DNA of 64,000 nucleotides. Origin: Proteles cristata cristata. Lineage: Eukaryota > Chordata > Mammalia > Carnivora > Hyaenidae. Made by a program: the position numbers and the translations under genes. The notes under the pieces are model-generated. The model saw nothing but the letters and a program-made list of their open reading frames with translations. It was not told the DNA's origin and ran no database searches. Positions within the stretch are counted from its first letter, which is position 1; each line of letters starts with the position of its first letter. Shown one piece after another: positions 58,136 to 64,000 of the stretch. The stretch spans positions 1,116,001-1,180,000 of the forward strand of contig JAESUZ010000756.1 of assembly GCA_017311185.1 (NCBI GenBank), written 5' to 3'.

Positions 58136-58288
58136 AAATTTTAAATATATAATGCAGTTTCTGTTTTAAACTGCCAAAGCTATTTTTAAAGACATCTTGA
58201 GAAGATTTCCTCTGACCTCTGCCTGTCACTCACCAATTTCGCCTTTGGAGGCAAAGGATGTTAACAGTTTTTAAAAGTTTCCTTCCAG

Positions 58289-58517
58289 GGGTACCTGGGT
58301 GGCTCAGTCAGTTAAGTGTCCAACTCCTGATTTTGGCTCAGGTCATGATCTCACAGTTCCTGAGATCGAGCCCTGCACTGGGCTCTGTGCTGACAACATG
58401 AAGCATGCTGGGGTCTCTCATTCTCTCTCTCCCTCTCTCTCTCCCCCTTTCTCTCTCTCCCTCTGTCCCCTCCCTGCTTGCACACATGCTCCCCCTCAAA
58501 ATAAATAAATAAAAAAT
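58289..58517 (+). mobile_element. CAN-SINE
   Basis: GGTACCTGGGTGGCTCAG head. Target duplications AAAAGTTTCCTTCCAG (58273-58288) and a two-T-longer copy at 58518-58535. Confidence 0.94.
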
Positions 58518-58689
58518 AAAAGTTTTTCCTTCCAGAGATGGTTCATGCATATAGAAGAAAACATATTCTCACACACACACACACACACTTCCACGGTCTT
58601 TTTAAAAAAAAAAAAAAAGCCTGAACAGTAACCTGTAGCCTGTTTTCTGTCATGTGTTTTGTTTTCTTTAATAATATTTCTTGGATGGC

Positions 58690-59045
58690 TTTCTATTCTG
58701 TTACAGACACATCTTCCTCTTTTTTTATGAATGCATAGTATTCCATTGTGTGGAAGAAACATAATTTATTTTACCAGTTCCCTATGCATGGCCATTAAGT
58801 TTGTCCCCAGTCTTTTGCCATTATCAACAATGCCACAGTTAGTCAATCATCATGGATGTAAATAGGTGCAATATCATGTTAGCAGATGTTGCCAAAACAC
58901 CCTCTATAGCAGCTGTACAGTTTGAACCCCACACCTTCACAAATGTGGTAGATCTTTAAACTTTTTGATCTTTCTCAACCTAGTATCTTAATGTAGTTTT
59001 AACCTGTACTTTACAATCAGTGAGGATGGTCATCCTTTCAGTGTT
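58690..59045 (-). mobile_element. Old L1M-type fragment
   Basis: GAATGCATAGTATTCCATTG, TTGTCCCCAGTCTTTTGCCA and AAATGTGGTAGATC are the reverse of an old L1 3' region. Confidence 0.68.
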
Positions 59046-59049
59046 TTAG

Positions 59050-59180
59050 TACAAATACTAGCTCCACCACCTAGAGGTTGGGTGAATTTGAACAAATTAA
59101 AGTCTTTGTGATCTACAGAGTTGGGACAATTCCTACCTCAAAAGGTTGTTGCCAAGATTAAATGCAATGATACAGGAAAT
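59050..59180 (+). mobile_element. MIR
   Basis: ACTAGCTCCACCACCTAGAG, GGACAATTCCTACCTCAAAAGG and GATTAAATGCAATGATACA follow the MIR order. Confidence 0.7.
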
Positions 59181-59819
59181 GCGTGTCTACTTAATTTTCA
59201 CCATTATTTTTCCAGTAGTCAACAATTACTGGGGCCCCAGAAGCACAAGCCAATAATGCCTTAAAGGTAACAGAAGGTGTGACAGAGGTGAGAGTTGTGT
59301 GGCCCAAAGGTTTTAGACGAAATAAAGAGCTGCTGTTGAAGGTTTGCTTCCTACCATTCCAAAGTGACAGTATGCTTAACACAACATCATTGAAATTCAG
59401 TACAAATCAGGACTGTGTCTGTGAGGATAAAAAATAACCATGCATAGTGGCACCTTAGGTGCAGAGGAGGACATTAACACCAAAGCAAGCTATGTAAACT
59501 TGAAAAACAGAAACTCACTTATGAATCCGGTATGTTTTTCGAATGAATTGTTGAAATGCCAGCTTTTACTATTTTACGTTTTCAGACCCACTGCAAACTA
59601 GCCTCTGTCACTCCCACTGAGGCATTGTACAGTGCAACTAAACATCGTCAGCAGATTTTAAACCTCGGTAAATAAATGGTAGATTGTTGACAAAATTGTG
59701 GCTATCATCTCAGGAAACAGACTGCAGCTTCCATAAAAATGAAAAGAAATATTTTGAGGTAGACTATCAATATCAGGTGTTAAGATGCCTTGATATACAA
59801 CTAAAATTCTTGGAACTTG
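59181..59819. other. Upstream region, unique
   Basis: No feature recognised. Confidence 0.55.
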
Positions 59820-60019
59820 GGCTGCCTGGGTGACTCAATTGGTTAAGCATCTGACTTTGGTTCAGGTCATGATCTCATAGCTCATGAGTTCGAGCCCCGC
59901 ATCAGGCTTTGTGCTGACAGCTCAGACTCTGGAACCTGCTTCAGATTCTATGTCACCCTCTCTTTCTGCCCCTACCCCGCTCATGCTTTGTCTCTCTCTC
60001 TCAAAAATAAACATTTTTT
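59820..60019 (+). mobile_element. CAN-SINE (host of a nested SINE; tail resumes at 60235)
   Basis: GGCTGCCTGGGTGACTCAAT head to AAAATAAACATTTTTT, where a second SINE is inserted. The tail resumes at 60235-60280, and a duplicated CTTGGAAC flanks the whole. Confidence 0.9.
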
Positions 60020-60234
60020 GGTAAATTTTTTTGTTTTATTTATTTTTGAGACAGAGAGAGACAGAGCAACGAGTGGGGGAGGGGCTGAGAGAGAGGGAGA
60101 CACAGAATCTGAAACAGGTTCCAGGCTCTGAGCTGTCAGCACAGAACCGGATGCAGGGCTCAAACCCATGAACCGTGAGATCATGACCTGAACCAAAGTC
60201 GGACGCTTAACTGACTGAACCACCCAGGTGCCCC
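60020..60234 (-). mobile_element. CAN-SINE nested in another SINE's tail
   Basis: Reverse copy ending CCACCCAGGTGCCCC; the 14-bp duplication AATAAACATTTTTT lies at 60006-60019 and 60235-60248. Confidence 0.94.
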
Positions 60235-60884
60235 AATAAACATTTTTTAAAAAACAGTTTTTAATTAAAAATAAATAAAAGGCTTGGAACCCAAATGGCA
60301 AATGTGTCTACAGTCTAATTTAGAATCCTGCTAGGTACAAAATTATTGGTAAAGTTGAAACCACAAATCACCGAATTTTCCTTAACCATATCTTTTAGTC
60401 TTTCCATGTATATCGTATTAATAAATACAACCATTGGATTTGGAGATTGTGGGTTCCAATAAGATATAGGAAAACAATGATTGTGACCTTCAATGTATTT
60501 TTCATGGAAAAAAGAGGTTTTATATTTATGACTGATTTTTCATTTTTTGCAAAAGAAGCCAAATAGTTGCTTTCCTTCCAATATATTTTTAAGCTTTCTG
60601 ATCCATAGCATAGGCATCAAATAAGTTTTATACACAGACTCCTTTTCATGTTTAAATATACTTTATTCCAAATTTTTAGAAATTCATTAAGAGAAAAGTA
60701 AATAGCCTTTCATTAAAGAGAGCATCCTCTTCCCCTAAGATTTTTTTAAAATGTGTTTTCACATTACAAGTACATAGATTTAAAGGGAACAATTTAACCA
60801 AGTTAGATTTAATCCTCCATGGGGATTAGGTGGGCAACCTATTGTTACAGGATTTGTCACTTTGAACCACACATATCGTTGTAG

Positions 60885-60990
60885 GGTTGTGTTTCTTACT
60901 AGATTTTGAGATCCTGCTGGGTCCCTAGCACATTGCCCGGCACATATTTATACTCAGTAAATATAGGGAAAGAGAATGAATGAATGACAT
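60885..60990 (+). mobile_element. L2 3'-end fragment
   Basis: GGGTCCCTAGCACATTGCCC, ACTCAGTAAATA and GAATGAATGAATG match the L2 terminus. Confidence 0.6.
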
Positions 60991-63590
60991 TACTCACATT
61001 TTGTTTTTAGCTCCATGTAGATTAAAGGTTTCTTTGACATTTTGCCTGTCGTTTGAATCATATAGCATTTACCAGATTTATTACAATCCGAATATGGAAC
61101 AATTTCCATTCCTCAAGAAGTATAGGCTGAGAATACATGTTCTGATCAGCAGAGGCCCTGAAAGCCACATGTCTCCAAGTGTCTCAGCCATTCCAAGGTA
61201 AGCTTGTCACCCCTGAAATTCTTTAGTCCCAGCTCAATCCACAGCATGGGCTTCTCCTCCTAATGACCCCCAGGAGCAACGTGGCCCAGGGGCCACCGAT
61301 TCACTACATGGCTGACAAAGTCAAGAGGAAAGAATAGAATGGATCTGAGGGCCCCTAATGCCACATACATAGCAACAGGTCAGCTAGCTCGGAGGTGCTC
61401 TCTCTATTCACGACCAGATGCGACGGTTCTACTCAATCACCATGGACACGTCATTATCAATTAAGAGCATTTACTGCTTATATAGGTATTTTGGGGAAAT
61501 ATCATGACATCCAGCTTTACATAGTCTTTTATTCAGGTCCCGACATTTCAGTCATAAGGCTAATTTTCTAAATAATATTATAAACTTCTTGAAGGTGGAG
61601 ACTAAGTTCAGGAATCAGTTCCAGGTGACATGATGGAGACTCCTGGTGGTAGAAAGACTGGCCTCATTATTTTCGTCTTCTTATTAACTGAATTAAGTGA
61701 TTTCATGATCATCAGGTTAAAAATGTTGAACCATGTGTTTTTTTTGGTCAAGTATATATATGTACGTATACATAAACAGAATGTTAAAATGGAGTCATTT
61801 TGTCACAATGTTGGGCTAAGATCCCTAAACATTATATGGTACAATCCAAAGTGAAATCTAAGGCCTCCATGCAGTATTGGGAGGAGAAAAAGGAAAAGGT
61901 TACATGGGAGACTTCACTCTTTCCTCTCACACATCAAGGGTAAAAAAAAGATGAGGAGTTGTGAAATTAGAGGATTTTCAGAGAAAGTTGTTTGCTGTGT
62001 GTCCCCCTCCACCTCAGACGGAAGACGTAGGAAATGTCCACACTCATTCAAGTCCTGGAAAAGGGACGACAACACAACTCCTATGGAGACTGGGTACGTG
62101 TCTGCTGGGAACTGGCAGACACAGGGGCCTCGCGGGTCTGATCCACTTGGAAATCTGAAGGTCAGGAGAACCCGGCCCACTACTCTGCAGACAAGCAAGG
62201 AAAGCTGGTTCTGTTAGGACGGAACTAGGCTCACAAAGTTTGCAGAAGCAAAGGACGGAGCTGATGGCAACTGCCAGAGAGAACTAATGTAGGTTCAGTT
62301 TGGATTCAGCCTAAGAGGATGGCCTGAAAGGGGACAGGTGATCTCAACAGGAAGTGCTTTGTTGATTCCTGAGGCTAAGGGGGAACCATCCATTACCAGC
62401 CAGAAGTTGTGCTATTACCGTAGAAGGATCCACAAGTGAAAGATCCCAGGGGCTGGGGTGGGTATCAAAAGCACCCGTGAAGGAGCTCCTACCACCTGCC
62501 TGACCTAGAAAGCCTGACACCAGCTCACCATGGCATTTTACTCCCCTTTCCTATGCTCTGGGCACACCCCTTTCCAACCCGGCAGGGACCAAACATTCAG
62601 CTGGCAAGATGCACAAAGAGAAATAAAGGTGAGGGAAGGAAAAAGAGGCCAACTGCCCTCTCAGTCACCATGAACTTGCTACATGCAGCAAGCTTGTTTG
62701 AGGTATGAACTGGGAAAGGGGAAGAGATGTGACAGCAAATGATACTCACACGTTTTGATATTTACATTGGACTGGTTGTATTCATTAGTGACGGGAGGTC
62801 CTTTATTACTGGGAAGTGACCAGAAAGTCTCAAGATTTGCTTTGCATTTCATCCAGGGAAACAACTGGCCCCACAGAACAAATTTGAAGGCACAGTGAAT
62901 TCTCTCTTACATTCCATGAGATCTGCTTTTCTGCACAATGGTCAAATTTATATTCCTTCAAGGAATCCAAGCTTCTCACACACCCTTCCCCACTGCCTTC
63001 AACAAATAGAACAAATGGATTCCGTAACTGATCATTGAGACTAATTGGGGTGAAATTTGCTAAGCCAAGGAAATCAACATATCTGCTCTTTCTTTTCAAG
63101 GACACACTGATGCCCGGTGGAATAAAATGCCTTAATAATTCTTCATTTGTCAAATTACAGATTTTTAAAATAAGGCAACAAAAGGCACTCTAAGAGGTTC
63201 AGTTTATACCCTTGTATAAAGAGGTTTATACCCTCTTATAAAGCCGCATGCATCCTTCAGCAACATTTGTATGTATAAATGGTTGTTTGTTGGTGCTGTT
63301 GTTTAAAAACACAAAACTGAGGGGGACAGGGGATCGGTGTTTTCATTAACTACTCCCTAAGTCAAGTCCAGCAAGGGTGAAATGAAGACAGGGTCTATTC
63401 AGTTAACAGAGCACCAGTCCCCCGTAGCACGGCCCCTCTCCAGCACAGCGCCCTGCCCCGCAGCACATCTAGAACTAGATCAAGGTCAGAAAAGGCAGCC
63501 TTTTTCTGCAGGGTGGACAGGAGAGTCAGGCATGCAGGGCTCGCAAAGAACATCTGACTTTGTTGGTTGGTCCCAGCACCAGCAGAGTCA
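60991..63590. other. Upstream region, mostly unique
   Basis: About 2.6 kb with no recognised repeat. Opposed open frames at 61914-62217 and the 107-codon frame at 62830-63153 lack recognisable protein sense. The last 150 bp of the window after 63846 also shows nothing. Confidence 0.55.
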
Positions 63591-63606
63591 GGAAGATTCT
63601 CTCAGG

Positions 63607-63830
63607 GGGCGCCTGGGTGGCTTAGTTGGTTGAGCGTCCGATTTTCGCTTAGGTCATGATCTCGCGGTTCGTGGGTTCGAGCCCCGCGTCAGGCTCTGTG
63701 CTGACTGCCAGCTCGGAGTCTGGAGCGTCTTTCAAAATCTGTATCTCCCTCTCTCTCTGACCCTCCCCTGCTCACGCTATCTCTCTCTCTCCTAGAAAAA
63801 AATTTTTAAAATATTAAAAAAAAAAAAAAA
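63607..63830 (+). mobile_element. CAN-SINE, young felid subfamily
   Basis: 16-bp target duplication with one mismatch at 63591-63606 and 63831-63846; young-subfamily marks CTGACTGCCAGCTC and CCTAGAAA. Confidence 0.95.
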
Positions 63831-64000
63831 GGAAAATTCTCTCAGGAAACAGACCAACCACCTCTGGAATAGCTGTCGTCTAGAGCAGCCTGGGGCTTTA
63901 ACATTATGTCAAAGTCAGGGGTATTGTGAGCATGCCAGGACAAGGAGCCACATGACCACAGGGAGTGAGGGCTTGACAGGATCTTAGGGGTCATCCAGGT

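Noticed and set aside
62830..63153. 107-codon frame on the minus strand
   Set aside because: Reads as plausible protein text but no family was recognised and no splice structure was seen; the evidence does not exceed chance.

Overview
The window is nuclear DNA from a carnivore, almost certainly a cat (Felidae). It is full of tRNA-Lys-derived CAN-SINEs with the felid head motif (GGGGCGCCTGGGTGGCTCAG). Some copies are near-identical and still have clean target-site duplications. Older mammalian repeats (L2, MIR, MLT1, carnivore L1) lie between them. Nothing bacterial, viral or plasmid-borne is present, and most short open frames are noise inside introns and SINEs.

One protein-coding gene is visible: ESR1 (estrogen receptor alpha), on the minus strand. 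The window holds its proximal promoter, the 5' leader with a 20-codon upstream ORF, coding exon 1 (45373-45824, codons 1-150 plus two bases of codon 151), the whole first coding intron (9870-45372, 35,503 bp), coding exon 2 (9679-9869, 191 bp, first zinc finger of the DNA-binding domain) and the first part of the next intron (1-9678). Exon 3 and later exons lie beyond position 1. Both exons are intact with consensus splice sites.

Layout: 1-9678 is intron after exon 2, with L2, MLT1, a DNA-transposon fossil and six SINEs. 9679-9869 is exon 2. 9870-45372 is the first intron, SINE-rich up to 40.7 kb (including six same-orientation copies at 36.9-40.7 kb) and nearly repeat-free from 41.2 kb to exon 1. 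45130-46060 is a CpG island covering exon 1, the leader and the promoter. 46.1-50 kb is upstream flank with a second GC-rich block near 48 kb, at the distance where a distal ESR1 promoter is known in human. 50-64 kb is repeat-rich upstream sequence.

No new gene system was found. The most interesting points are regulatory. The leader uORF is cut by a splice acceptor that would remove its start codon when distal leader exons are spliced in. A roughly 10.3-kb SINE-free block spans the promoter. Several young SINEs lie antisense in intron 1 and present acceptor-like sequence to ESR1 pre-mRNA. Repeat family names come from remembered consensus sequences and were not checked against a library.
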